The notes under the pieces were generated by a model. It had not been told where the DNA came from and made no database searches. It worked only from the letters and a program-made list of their open reading frames with translations. Made by a program: the position numbers and the translations under genes. From an uncultured Clostridia bacterium (GTDB lineage: Bacteria; Bacillota; Clostridia; TANB77; CAG-508), in NCBI GenBank assembly GCA_947167965.1, contig CAMVJW010000015.1:1-32037 (forward strand): a stretch of 32,037 nt of DNA. The letters run 5' to 3'. Within the stretch, counting starts at the first letter, position 1. Each line of letters opens with the position of its first letter. Positions 16,540 to 23,669 of the stretch are shown here, one piece after another.

Positions 16540-16586
16540 AAAAGATTGTTTTTAAATCTATAGTGGATTTAAAAATAGTCTTTTTT
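16540..16586 (+). terminator. Rho-independent terminator after carD
   Basis: A 20-bp stem with three G-U pairs (16540-16559 against 16565-16584), 5-base loop ATAGT, then T residues. It is 54 bases after the carD stop. Confidence 0.88.
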
Positions 16587-16622
16587 ATTTTTGTAAAAAG
16601 ATTATTTTTTTGTAAAAAATTG

Positions 16623-16631
16623 TGATATAAT
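16623..16631 (+). promoter_or_regulatory. Extended -10 promoter
   Basis: TGATATAAT is an extended -10 element (TGn-TATAAT). The -35 region is poor (T-rich). It lies about 20 bases before the AAAGGAG site of the coiled-coil gene and directly follows the carD terminator. Confidence 0.65.
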
Positions 16632-16662
16632 GTGTTCATAAAAATTAAAAGGAGTTTTTTTA

Positions 16663-17037
16663 ATGAAAAAAGAAGAAATGAAAGAAAAATTAGAAGAACT
16701 AAAAGGAAAAATTAAACTATTTAGAGAAAAGGCAAATGATAAGATTAATGATGACATTGATCAATTATTATTAAAAAACATGGAGACAAAGGAAAAAATT
16801 AATGAAAGAATTAAAGAGCATAAAGGAAATATAAATGCCCTAAAAGAAAATATAAAAATGTCTTCTGATAGAGCTAAAAGCAAAGTTTCATCTGAATTAT
16901 TAAAAGCTCAAATGAACATGGAAGTTGCTAAAGAACAATTAGCTGCTGAAAAAGAAGCATATGACAAATTTAAAATGGAAGAATATATAATGATACACTT
17001 GAATATGCAGAAGCATGTGTTGCACTTTCAGTTTTAG
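16663..17037 (+). CDS. Unknown coiled-coil protein, C-terminus displaced by a frameshift
   Basis: 124 residues in this frame. Not recognised by family. A strong AAGGAG site precedes the ATG. Nearly all of it is one lysine/glutamate-rich coiled coil (EEMKEKLEELKGKIKLF, EKINERIKEHKGNINALKEN, AKEQLAAEKEAYDKF) with no signal peptide. The last 16 residues (YIMIHLNMQKHVLHFQF) differ in character from the rest, while the -1 frame from 16989 continues with acidic, alanine-rich helix to 17120. Removing one TA from the TATATA at 16984-16989 would restore a single 151-residue protein. The gene has its own promoter and terminator, which suggests it is, or recently was, functional. Confidence 0.65.
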   Translation: MKKEEMKEKLEELKGKIKLFREKANDKINDDIDQLLLKNMETKEKINERIKEHKGNINALKENIKMSSDRAKSKVSSELLKAQMNMEVAKEQLAAEKEAYDKFKMEEYIMIHLNMQKHVLHFQF

Positions 17038-17120
17038 CAGAGGAAGAAGCAGAACTTGCAATTTTGGAAGCAATAGATGCAAGCATTGAATATGATGAAA
17101 AATATGGAAGTGAAGAATAA
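16989..17120 (+). pseudogene. Out-of-frame C-terminal part of the coiled-coil gene
   Basis: From AAT at 16989 the frame reads NDTLEYAEACVALSVLAEEE, then an alanine/glutamate-rich helix ending EKYGSEE and TAA at 17118-17120. It has no start codon or ribosome site and continues the helical character of the upstream frame. The terminator begins 25 bases after this stop, where the true gene end would be expected. Confidence 0.7.
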
Positions 17121-17144
17121 TAAATTATTATAGTAATAAATAAT

Positions 17145-17177
17145 AAAAATCTCTTGGCATTGCCAGGAGATTTTTTT
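17145..17177 (+). terminator. Rho-independent terminator after the coiled-coil gene
   Basis: A 14-bp stem with one G-U pair (AAAAATCTCTTGGC, 17145-17158, against GCCAGGAGATTTTT, 17162-17175) with a 3-base loop and a T-run. Confidence 0.92.
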
Positions 17178-17242
17178 AAAAATAACAAGGCAAAAGATAC
17201 ATGTAAACTTTAAAAATACAAATGTTTAGAAAATATAACTAA

Positions 17243-17271
17243 TTGACATCAAAATAAATATATTATATAAT
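17243..17271 (+). promoter_or_regulatory. Consensus sigma-A promoter of the ABC exporter operon
   Basis: TTGACA (17243-17248), 17-base spacer, TATAAT (17266-17271): perfect hexamers, 31 bases before the first exporter gene. Confidence 0.9.
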
Positions 17272-17301
17272 TCAACCTATGTTTAAGAAAGGACAAAATC
17301 A

Positions 17302-19065
17302 ATGATAAAATTACTAAAAAATCTAAATAAAAAGGATGTTTTAATTATATTAATATGTTTTGTGTTAATAGCTATACAAGTATGGCTAGAACTTAAAATG
17401 CCAGATTATATGTCTCAAATTACAAGACTAGTTCAAACAGAAGGAAGTAGCTTTAAGGATATAATTCATAATGGTGTATTTATGGTGCTTTGTGCAGCAG
17501 GAAGTTTGCTTTCTGCTATATTTGTTGGATATTTAGCAGCTAGAGTTTCAGCAACATTATCTATGAATATTAGAAAAAAATTATTTACAAAAGTAGAAAA
17601 CCTTGCAATGAATGAAATAAAACAATTTTCTACAAGCAGTCTAATTACAAGAACAACTAATGATATAACACAAATCCAAATGCTTATGGCAATGGGATTA
17701 CAACTAATAATAAAATCACCTATTATGGCAATTTGGGCAATAAGAAAAATATTAACTAAAAATTTACAATGGAGTGCATTAGTTGGTGGAGGTGTTATTA
17801 CATTATTAACAGTTGTGGCAATTTTAATGAAGGTAGTTGTACCTAAGTTTAAGATTGTACAAAAACTTACAGATAAAATAAATGAGGTAACTCGTGAAAA
17901 TTTAACAGGAATTAGAGTAGTAAGAGCATTTAATGCGGAAAAATATCAAGAAAAAAAATTCGAAGATACAAATACTAAATTAACAAATCAACAATTATTT
18001 AATCAAAAAATGTTTGCAATAATGCAACCAATGATGAATTTAGTTATGCATTCTATGACTCTTGGAATATACACTATTGGAGCATTTTTAATATTTAATG
18101 CTGGAGCTTCAGAAAAACTAACAATATTTAGTAATATGGTTGTATTTAGCTCATATTCTATGCAAGTAATAATGTCATTTTTAATGCTTGCATTTATATT
18201 TATGATGCTTCCAAGAGCTCAAGTATCAGCAAATCGTATAAATGAGGTATTAGATACAGAAATTACAATTAAAGATGGAAATCAAGAACAAGGAAAAGAT
18301 GGATTAGAAGGAGAAATTGAATTTAAAAATGTTTCTTTTAAATATCCTGATGGAGAAGAATATGTTTTAAAAGATATTTCATTTACAGCTAAAAAAGGAG
18401 AAACTATTGCCTTTATTGGTTCTACAGGCTCTGGAAAATCAACAATTATAAATTTAATTCCAAGATTTTATGATGTAACTGATGGAGAAGTTTTAGTAGA
18501 TGGAGTTAATGTAAAAGATTATAAGCAAAGCTCTCTACATAATAAAATAGGTTATGTTTCACAAAAGGCAGTTATATTTAATGGAACAGTTAATGATAAT
18601 ATTGCATATGGAGAAAATGGCAAAGAAAAAATTAATGAAAGCAAAATTAAAGAGGCTATAAATGTTGCTCAAGCAAAAGATTTTGTCGAAAAAATGGAAA
18701 AAAGATATGAAACAGATTTAGCAGCAGGTGGTACAAATATTTCCGGAGGACAAAAACAAAGAATTTCAATTGCAAGAGCTATTGCAAGAAATCCTGAAAT
18801 TTATATTTTTGATGATAGTTTTTCAGCATTAGATTACAAAACAGATTTAGTATTAAGAAAAGAGCTTAATAAATATACACAAAATGCAACTATTTTAATA
18901 GTAGCTCAAAGAATTGGAACAATTATGAATGCAGATAAAATTTTAGTATTAGATGAAGGAAAAATAGTAGGGCAAGGAAAACATAAAGAATTATTGGAAA
19001 ATTGTGAAGTATACAAACAAATTGCATTGTCACAGCTTTCTGAAGCAGAACTTGCTAAAAATTAA
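17302..19065 (+). CDS. ABC exporter half-transporter, subunit with degenerate catalytic site
   Basis: 587 residues: six membrane helices (about 1-310) fused to one nucleotide-binding domain. Walker A is GSTGSGKST (373-381), the signature ISGGQKQ (480-486) is canonical, but Walker B ends FDD (D504-D505) with Asp instead of the catalytic Glu, and the switch histidine is Gln (Q536, IVAQRIGT). This is the pattern of the TM287 or BmrC-type member of heterodimeric exporters. The partner encoded at 19559 carries the complementary pattern. Such pairs export drugs, lipids or peptides; the substrate cannot be told from sequence. First gene of an operon behind a perfect promoter. Confidence 0.92.
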   Translation: MIKLLKNLNKKDVLIILICFVLIAIQVWLELKMPDYMSQITRLVQTEGSSFKDIIHNGVFMVLCAAGSLLSAIFVGYLAARVSATLSMNIRKKLFTKVENLAMNEIKQFSTSSLITRTTNDITQIQMLMAMGLQLIIKSPIMAIWAIRKILTKNLQWSALVGGGVITLLTVVAILMKVVVPKFKIVQKLTDKINEVTRENLTGIRVVRAFNAEKYQEKKFEDTNTKLTNQQLFNQKMFAIMQPMMNLVMHSMTLGIYTIGAFLIFNAGASEKLTIFSNMVVFSSYSMQVIMSFLMLAFIFMMLPRAQVSANRINEVLDTEITIKDGNQEQGKDGLEGEIEFKNVSFKYPDGEEYVLKDISFTAKKGETIAFIGSTGSGKSTIINLIPRFYDVTDGEVLVDGVNVKDYKQSSLHNKIGYVSQKAVIFNGTVNDNIAYGENGKEKINESKIKEAINVAQAKDFVEKMEKRYETDLAAGGTNISGGQKQRISIARAIARNPEIYIFDDSFSALDYKTDLVLRKELNKYTQNATILIVAQRIGTIMNADKILVLDEGKIVGQGKHKELLENCEVYKQIALSQLSEAELAKN

Positions 19066-19080
19066 AATGAGAAATTATAT

Positions 19081-19473
19081 ATGAGTGATGTTTGTAAGTT
19101 GTTTGAAGAAAGTGAAATTAATGATAATTCTGAGAAAGTATTATTTGGAGGTGGAATAATAACACCAACAAGTGTGAAGTTTGAAATTTATCCTGTCTCA
19201 AGAAATAAAATAAAAGAAAGTCCGCATAGTTATATTCATAATAAGCTGATTACTGAAACGTTTGGATATGATAATATGGCGCTATATTATAGAATAATTA
19301 CTGTAAGACAAGAACTATCTTTTGACGAAAAAGAAACTGAAAAAAAGATATATTATTATATGCCAAAGTATTTGACACGTAATGAGATTAATGAATTAAA
19401 AAAGGAAATTGAGGAATTGAAAAAAATTGATGGGCTCTATATAGGTGCAACTGTTTACGTATTGAAGAAATGA
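19081..19473 (+). CDS. Unknown 130-residue protein between the two ABC exporter genes
   Basis: Not recognised. It starts 16 bases after the first exporter gene with only a weak ribosome site (GAGA). It has no signal peptide or membrane segment. A probable beta-rich N-terminal half (FGGGIITPTSVKFEIYPVS, ALYYRIITVRQEL) precedes a Lys/Glu helix (RNEINELKKEIEELKK) and a final strand (GLYIGATVYVLKK). The stop overlaps the start of a 29-codon ORF (ATGA at 19470-19473). The position inside a tight operon suggests a role with the exporter, for example regulation or substrate binding, but nothing in the sequence proves it. Confidence 0.7.
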   Translation: MSDVCKLFEESEINDNSEKVLFGGGIITPTSVKFEIYPVSRNKIKESPHSYIHNKLITETFGYDNMALYYRIITVRQELSFDEKETEKKIYYYMPKYLTRNEINELKKEIEELKKIDGLYIGATVYVLKK

Positions 19474-19559
19474 TGAAGATTTTAGAGGAAAATGTTGTAA
19501 AAGAAGGCTATATAATAGGGACAGGTAAGAAAAATAGAGATTTAGGAGGATGTAGATAA
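19470..19559 (+). CDS. Small coupled ORF (29 aa) or frameshifted tail of the preceding gene
   Basis: ATG at 19470 overlaps the preceding TGA (ATGA), and its TAA at 19557-19559 overlaps the ATG of the next exporter gene (TAATG). The product reads MMKILEENVVKEGYIIGTGK and ends KNRDLGGCR. The chain of overlaps suits translational coupling. The frame is also open upstream of the ATG (RIEE), so it could instead be the displaced C-terminus of the 130-residue protein. The AGGAGG of the next gene (19544-19549) lies inside it. Confidence 0.45.
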   Translation: MMKILEENVVKEGYIIGTGKKNRDLGGCR

Positions 19560-21355
19560 TGCCGGGACCAATGCGTGGAAGAAGGGGTAATCCAAATGAA
19601 AAGGCAAAAGATTTTAAAAGTGCAATAACAAGGTTATTTAAAGAATTAAACAAATACAAAATAATGGTAATTGTTGCATTGATTTTAGCAATGCTCGGAG
19701 CAATAATTGGAATTACTGCACCAAATGTATTATCAAAGTTAACTGATGAGATACAAATAGGTTTGTTTGGAAAAATGAATATAGATAAGGTTAAACAAAT
19801 TGCAATAATACTAGGTTCAATGTATGTTGCAAATGCACTATTTATATATATTCAAAGTATCCTTATGGCAGATGTTTCAAATAAATTTGCAAAAGATTTA
19901 AGAACATCAATCTCAGAAAAGATAAATAAACTTCCTTTAAGATATTATGATTTACATTCAAAAGGAGATATTTTATCAAGAGTTACAAATGATGTAGATA
20001 CAATAGCACAAACTATGAACCAATCTTTAGCAACTTTAGTTACATCAATTACGTTGTTTTTAGGAACTATTATAATGATGTTCTATACAAACTGGATAAT
20101 GGCTTTAACTGCTATTTTTGCTAGTTTAGTAGGATTTGTTTTAATGTTTTTAATTTTAGGTAAGTCACAAAAATATTTTACAGCAAGGCAGACAGAGCTT
20201 GGAAAATTAAATGGCCACATAGAAGAAATATATTCAAGTTTAAATGTAGTGAAGGTATATAATGGAGAGAAAAAAGCAAATGAGAAGTTTGATGAACTAA
20301 ATAAAAGTGTTTATGATGCAAATTTAAAAAGTCAATTTTTATCAGGACTTATGCATCCAATTATGAATTTTATAGGAAACTTTGGTTATGTCGCAGTTTG
20401 TATTGTTGGAGCAATACTTACAATGAACAATATTATAACTTTTGGTGTAATTGTAGCATTTATGATTTATGTAAGACTATTTACAAATCCATTGTCACAA
20501 ATAGCTCAGAGCTTTACTTCTTTACAGTCAACTGCAGCTGCTGCTGAAAGAGTTTTTGAATTTGTAGATGAAAAAGAAATGTCAGATGAATCATCATTTA
20601 CAAAAAAACTTGAAAAAGATAAAGTAAAAGGGAAAATAGAATTTGAAAATGTAGTATTTCAATATGACAATAATGATAAGCCAACAATAAATGATTTTAG
20701 CATGATTGCAAATCCTGGAGAAAAAGTTGCAATTGTAGGACCTACAGGAGCTGGAAAAACAACACTTGTTAATTTACTTATGAAGTTTTATGATATAGAT
20801 TCTGGAGATATTAGAATTGATGATGTTTCAACAAAAGAGTTAACAAGAGAAAATATACATGATTTATTCACAATGGTGCTCCAAGATACATGGCTATTTG
20901 AAGGAACAATTAAGGAAAATATAGTATATAACAATGAAAACATTACAGATGAACAAGTCATTGAAGTTTGTAAAACTGTTGGATTAGATCATTTTATTAG
21001 AACACTTCCAAATGGATATGATGCAATTTTGTCTGAAAATGAAAGTGTATCTGCAGGGCAAAAACAATTGTTAACTATAGCAAGGGGAATGCTTCAAAAT
21101 GCACCATTTTTAATACTAGATGAAGCAACTTCAAACGTTGATACTAGAACAGAAGAAATGGTTCAATCTGCAATGGATAAATTAACTAAAGGGAAAACAT
21201 CATTTATCATTGCTCATAGATTATCAACTATAAAAAATGCAGACTTAATTTTAGTTATTAATAATGGAAATATTGTAGAACAAGGAAATCATGAACAACT
21301 AATGGCAAAACAAGGAGCTTATGCAGAGCTTTATAATAGTCAGTTTGAGATGTAA
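19559..21355 (+). CDS. ABC exporter half-transporter, catalytically competent subunit
   Basis: 598 residues: an N-terminal cytoplasmic stretch, six membrane helices (about 35-325) and a nucleotide-binding domain. Walker A is GPTGAGKTT (394-402), Walker B is LILDEATSNVD with catalytic Glu (D521-E522), and the switch His is present (H553, IIAHRLST). The signature is degenerate, VSAGQKQ (497-503), which would face the degenerate Walker site of the partner encoded at 17302. This is the TM288/BmrD-type half of a heterodimeric exporter with one working ATP site. The start has AGGAGG 9 bases upstream and overlaps the stop of the small ORF before it. ymdB follows after 28 bases. Confidence 0.92.
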   Translation: MPGPMRGRRGNPNEKAKDFKSAITRLFKELNKYKIMVIVALILAMLGAIIGITAPNVLSKLTDEIQIGLFGKMNIDKVKQIAIILGSMYVANALFIYIQSILMADVSNKFAKDLRTSISEKINKLPLRYYDLHSKGDILSRVTNDVDTIAQTMNQSLATLVTSITLFLGTIIMMFYTNWIMALTAIFASLVGFVLMFLILGKSQKYFTARQTELGKLNGHIEEIYSSLNVVKVYNGEKKANEKFDELNKSVYDANLKSQFLSGLMHPIMNFIGNFGYVAVCIVGAILTMNNIITFGVIVAFMIYVRLFTNPLSQIAQSFTSLQSTAAAAERVFEFVDEKEMSDESSFTKKLEKDKVKGKIEFENVVFQYDNNDKPTINDFSMIANPGEKVAIVGPTGAGKTTLVNLLMKFYDIDSGDIRIDDVSTKELTRENIHDLFTMVLQDTWLFEGTIKENIVYNNENITDEQVIEVCKTVGLDHFIRTLPNGYDAILSENESVSAGQKQLLTIARGMLQNAPFLILDEATSNVDTRTEEMVQSAMDKLTKGKTSFIIAHRLSTIKNADLILVINNGNIVEQGNHEQLMAKQGAYAELYNSQFEM

Positions 21356-21383
21356 AAATATGAAATAGAGGAGAAACAAATTT

Positions 21384-22154
21384 ATGAATATTCTTGCAGT
21401 TGGAGATATTGTTGGAAACAGTGGTATAAAAAAACTACAAAATGAAATAAAGAAAATGAAAGAAAAATATAATATAGATTTTGTTATTGCAAATGGAGAA
21501 AATGCAGCAGAAGGAATGGGAATTACTGAAAAAAATTTTAATGATATAATTTCATGTGGAGTAGACTGTATTACAATGGGAAATCACACATGGGGTAAAA
21601 AAGATGTTTTTAAATTTATAGATCATCCAAAAATAATAAGACCTAACAACTATCCAGAAGGAGTTTGTGGGAAAGGATATAATATTTATAATTGTAAAGA
21701 TAAAAAAATTGCAGTAATTAACTCTATGGGAAGAGCAGAAATAAATATAGGGTTAGAAAATCCATTTCTAATAACAAAAAAAATAATTGATAGTTTAAAA
21801 GACAAAGTAGATATAATAGTTTTAGACTTTCATGCAGAAGCTACTGCAGAAAAGGTAGCGATAGGGCATTACTTAGATGGTGAGGCGACAATTGTATTTG
21901 GAACACATACACATATTCAAACAGCTGATGAACAAATATTAAAAAACGGTACAGCTTATATTACAGATATAGGGATGACAGGGCCTAAATATTCGGCTTT
22001 AGGAATGGATTTAGAAGTGGCATTTAAAAGATTTACAACATCACTACCAGAAAGATATAAAGTTGCAAGTGGTGAATGCCAGTTAAATTCTGTCTTATTT
22101 GAAATAGATGATAACACAAATAAGGTTGTTAACTTAAAAAGAATTAATTTATAA
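21384..22154 (+). CDS. ymdB: YmdB-family metallophosphoesterase (cyclic nucleotide phosphodiesterase)
   Basis: 256 residues, the normal length of the YmdB/TIGR00282 family. Metal-binding motifs are all present: GDIVGNSG (D8), ANGENAAEGMGI, MGNHTWGKKD, VLDFHAEATAEK and FGTHTHIQTAD. In Bacillus subtilis YmdB hydrolyses 2',3'-cyclic nucleotides and affects biofilm and motility gene expression. No signal peptide. The ribosome site is GAGGAG, 9 bases before the ATG. It is probably the last gene of the exporter transcript, although ymdB usually lies elsewhere (near rny), so a functional link with the exporter is not implied. Confidence 0.92.
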   Translation: MNILAVGDIVGNSGIKKLQNEIKKMKEKYNIDFVIANGENAAEGMGITEKNFNDIISCGVDCITMGNHTWGKKDVFKFIDHPKIIRPNNYPEGVCGKGYNIYNCKDKKIAVINSMGRAEINIGLENPFLITKKIIDSLKDKVDIIVLDFHAEATAEKVAIGHYLDGEATIVFGTHTHIQTADEQILKNGTAYITDIGMTGPKYSALGMDLEVAFKRFTTSLPERYKVASGECQLNSVLFEIDDNTNKVVNLKRINL

Positions 22155-22206
22155 TTTTATATAACAAAGAATAAGAATTATTCATTTAATAAAAGGAGGG
22201 TTTTTT

Positions 22207-23547
22207 TTGGCAAAATTAGAGATGTATAATCCAATAGATAAAATCAAAGATTTATTAGAATGCTATTTAGAATGCTATTTTGAAGATGAAGAAATTGATA
22301 ATGAGATAAGATGGTGTATTGAAAATAGCATTATTAAAAGATATAATAAATATAAAGATGTTTTTCCTGAAGTATCATCACAGCAAGATACGTTTAAAAA
22401 TTATATTTTAAAAAGTAAAAATGGGATGTATCGATTAGAAGATTTTCTACTAAATAGATTGTTTCTAAGTGTTAGAGATATAGTAATGGATGAAAGTCAA
22501 AGTGCTTTTGATGGAAGATGCCATATGATTCTTTTTAGAAAGAATTCAATTAGATCAAACTCAGAATCAATGTTAGAAAGATTAGATGAGGATTTAAAAA
22601 AAGGAACTATTTTATTAACTTTAGATACATTTCTAGATCATGAAATTGGACATGCTTTAAAAGCCGGATATAAAGGAGGATATAAAGTTCAATATGACAA
22701 GACAAGGGAAGCTTTTTTAAAAGTATTAAAAAATTATCTAGGAGAAGAAAATGCAAAAAGCTTTTTAGATTCTAAATGGGTTTCTGAGCTAGATTTATCA
22801 TATATAAATTTAATAAATCGAATAAAAGAAAAGTCAAATGGAAAATACGCGTCTTTTGTTATATCGCCTAACGAATTAAGTGACGAAAACGCTTTTTTTA
22901 TTGGTAGTGGTATAAATACGGATATAGGCAGTGGCTCGTTAGCAGGGTTATTGCTAATTGATGAATTATTACAAGAAACTGAATCTATGGATAATACTGG
23001 AATATATTTAATGAAACAAGGAAAAGAGGTATTGAGCGATAGTGGAAACTATAGAAATATTTTTCATGCAATTAGTGGATATAGAAATATATTGGGATAT
23101 GGAGGTATTTTAACAGCACTACTTGGGAAAAAAAGAGTTTTTCAAGCAACGTATTTACATTCTAGAGAACCTTTAGAAGAGTTTAACAAAGAATATTATG
23201 ATCTTTCTAGAGAAGTTTTTAAAAATGATTTAACGCCGATTGAAAATATAGGAGAAAGCTTTAAAAAATTGATATCAAGAATTGATGAAGATGAATATTT
23301 ATTATTAGACTATTTTTTTACTAAATGTTATAGTCAGATGATAATGAAAAGGATAAAGATAAATGATAGTTTAGATATTGATCATATACTTAACGAAATT
23401 GAGCAATTTCAAATGAGACTGACAACAAATGATGATGAGGCTAGCAGAAATAAATTGTCACATAACGTTGTTTTTAATGAACTAAAAAATATGCTATGTC
23501 AATTAAGATCAACTAACCAACAAAAAACTAATTTAACTTTATCATAG
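22207..23547 (+). CDS. Unknown cytoplasmic protein with HEIGH zinc-metalloprotease motif
   Basis: Not recognised by family. 446 residues from a TTG at 22207, chosen because AAAGGAGGG ends 6 bases upstream; the next ATG (22222) is too far. There is no signal peptide or membrane segment, so it probably acts inside the cell. H145-E-I-G-H149 in TFLDHEIGHALKAG is a zinc-protease HExxH motif in a helical setting, and about 105 residues on LLIDELLQETES offers E253 or E257 as third ligand, as in gluzincins. A Gly/Ser/Ile segment (FIGSGINTDIGSGSLAGLLL) lies between. Codon use is like the neighbours. It stands between ymdB and guaA without an obvious promoter or terminator. Substrate unknown. Confidence 0.75.
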   Translation: MAKLEMYNPIDKIKDLLECYLECYFEDEEIDNEIRWCIENSIIKRYNKYKDVFPEVSSQQDTFKNYILKSKNGMYRLEDFLLNRLFLSVRDIVMDESQSAFDGRCHMILFRKNSIRSNSESMLERLDEDLKKGTILLTLDTFLDHEIGHALKAGYKGGYKVQYDKTREAFLKVLKNYLGEENAKSFLDSKWVSELDLSYINLINRIKEKSNGKYASFVISPNELSDENAFFIGSGINTDIGSGSLAGLLLIDELLQETESMDNTGIYLMKQGKEVLSDSGNYRNIFHAISGYRNILGYGGILTALLGKKRVFQATYLHSREPLEEFNKEYYDLSREVFKNDLTPIENIGESFKKLISRIDEDEYLLLDYFFTKCYSQMIMKRIKINDSLDIDHILNEIEQFQMRLTTNDDEASRNKLSHNVVFNELKNMLCQLRSTNQQKTNLTLS

Positions 23548-23581
23548 ACTATAGTTTTGTACTTTTTTAACATTTGATAAT

Positions 23582-23610
23582 TTGACATACATACTGTTTT
23601 ATAGTATACT
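23582..23610 (+). promoter_or_regulatory. Sigma-A promoter of guaA
   Basis: TTGACA (23582-23587), 17-base spacer, TATACT (23605-23610). The leader is only about 50 bases and shows no purine riboswitch fold. Confidence 0.88.
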
Positions 23611-23669
23611 TTGGGTTATATAAAACTATAAGTATATGAGCGTAAAATAGATTTATAGAGGTGAAATAA

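Noticed and set aside
16984..16990. Programmed -1 ribosomal frameshift in the coiled-coil gene
   Set aside because: There is no X-XXY-YYZ slippery heptamer and no downstream structure; a TA-repeat length change explains the shift more simply.
23611..23669. Purine riboswitch ahead of guaA
   Set aside because: The leader is only about 50-60 bases and lacks the conserved junction and loop sequences of guanine or adenine aptamers.
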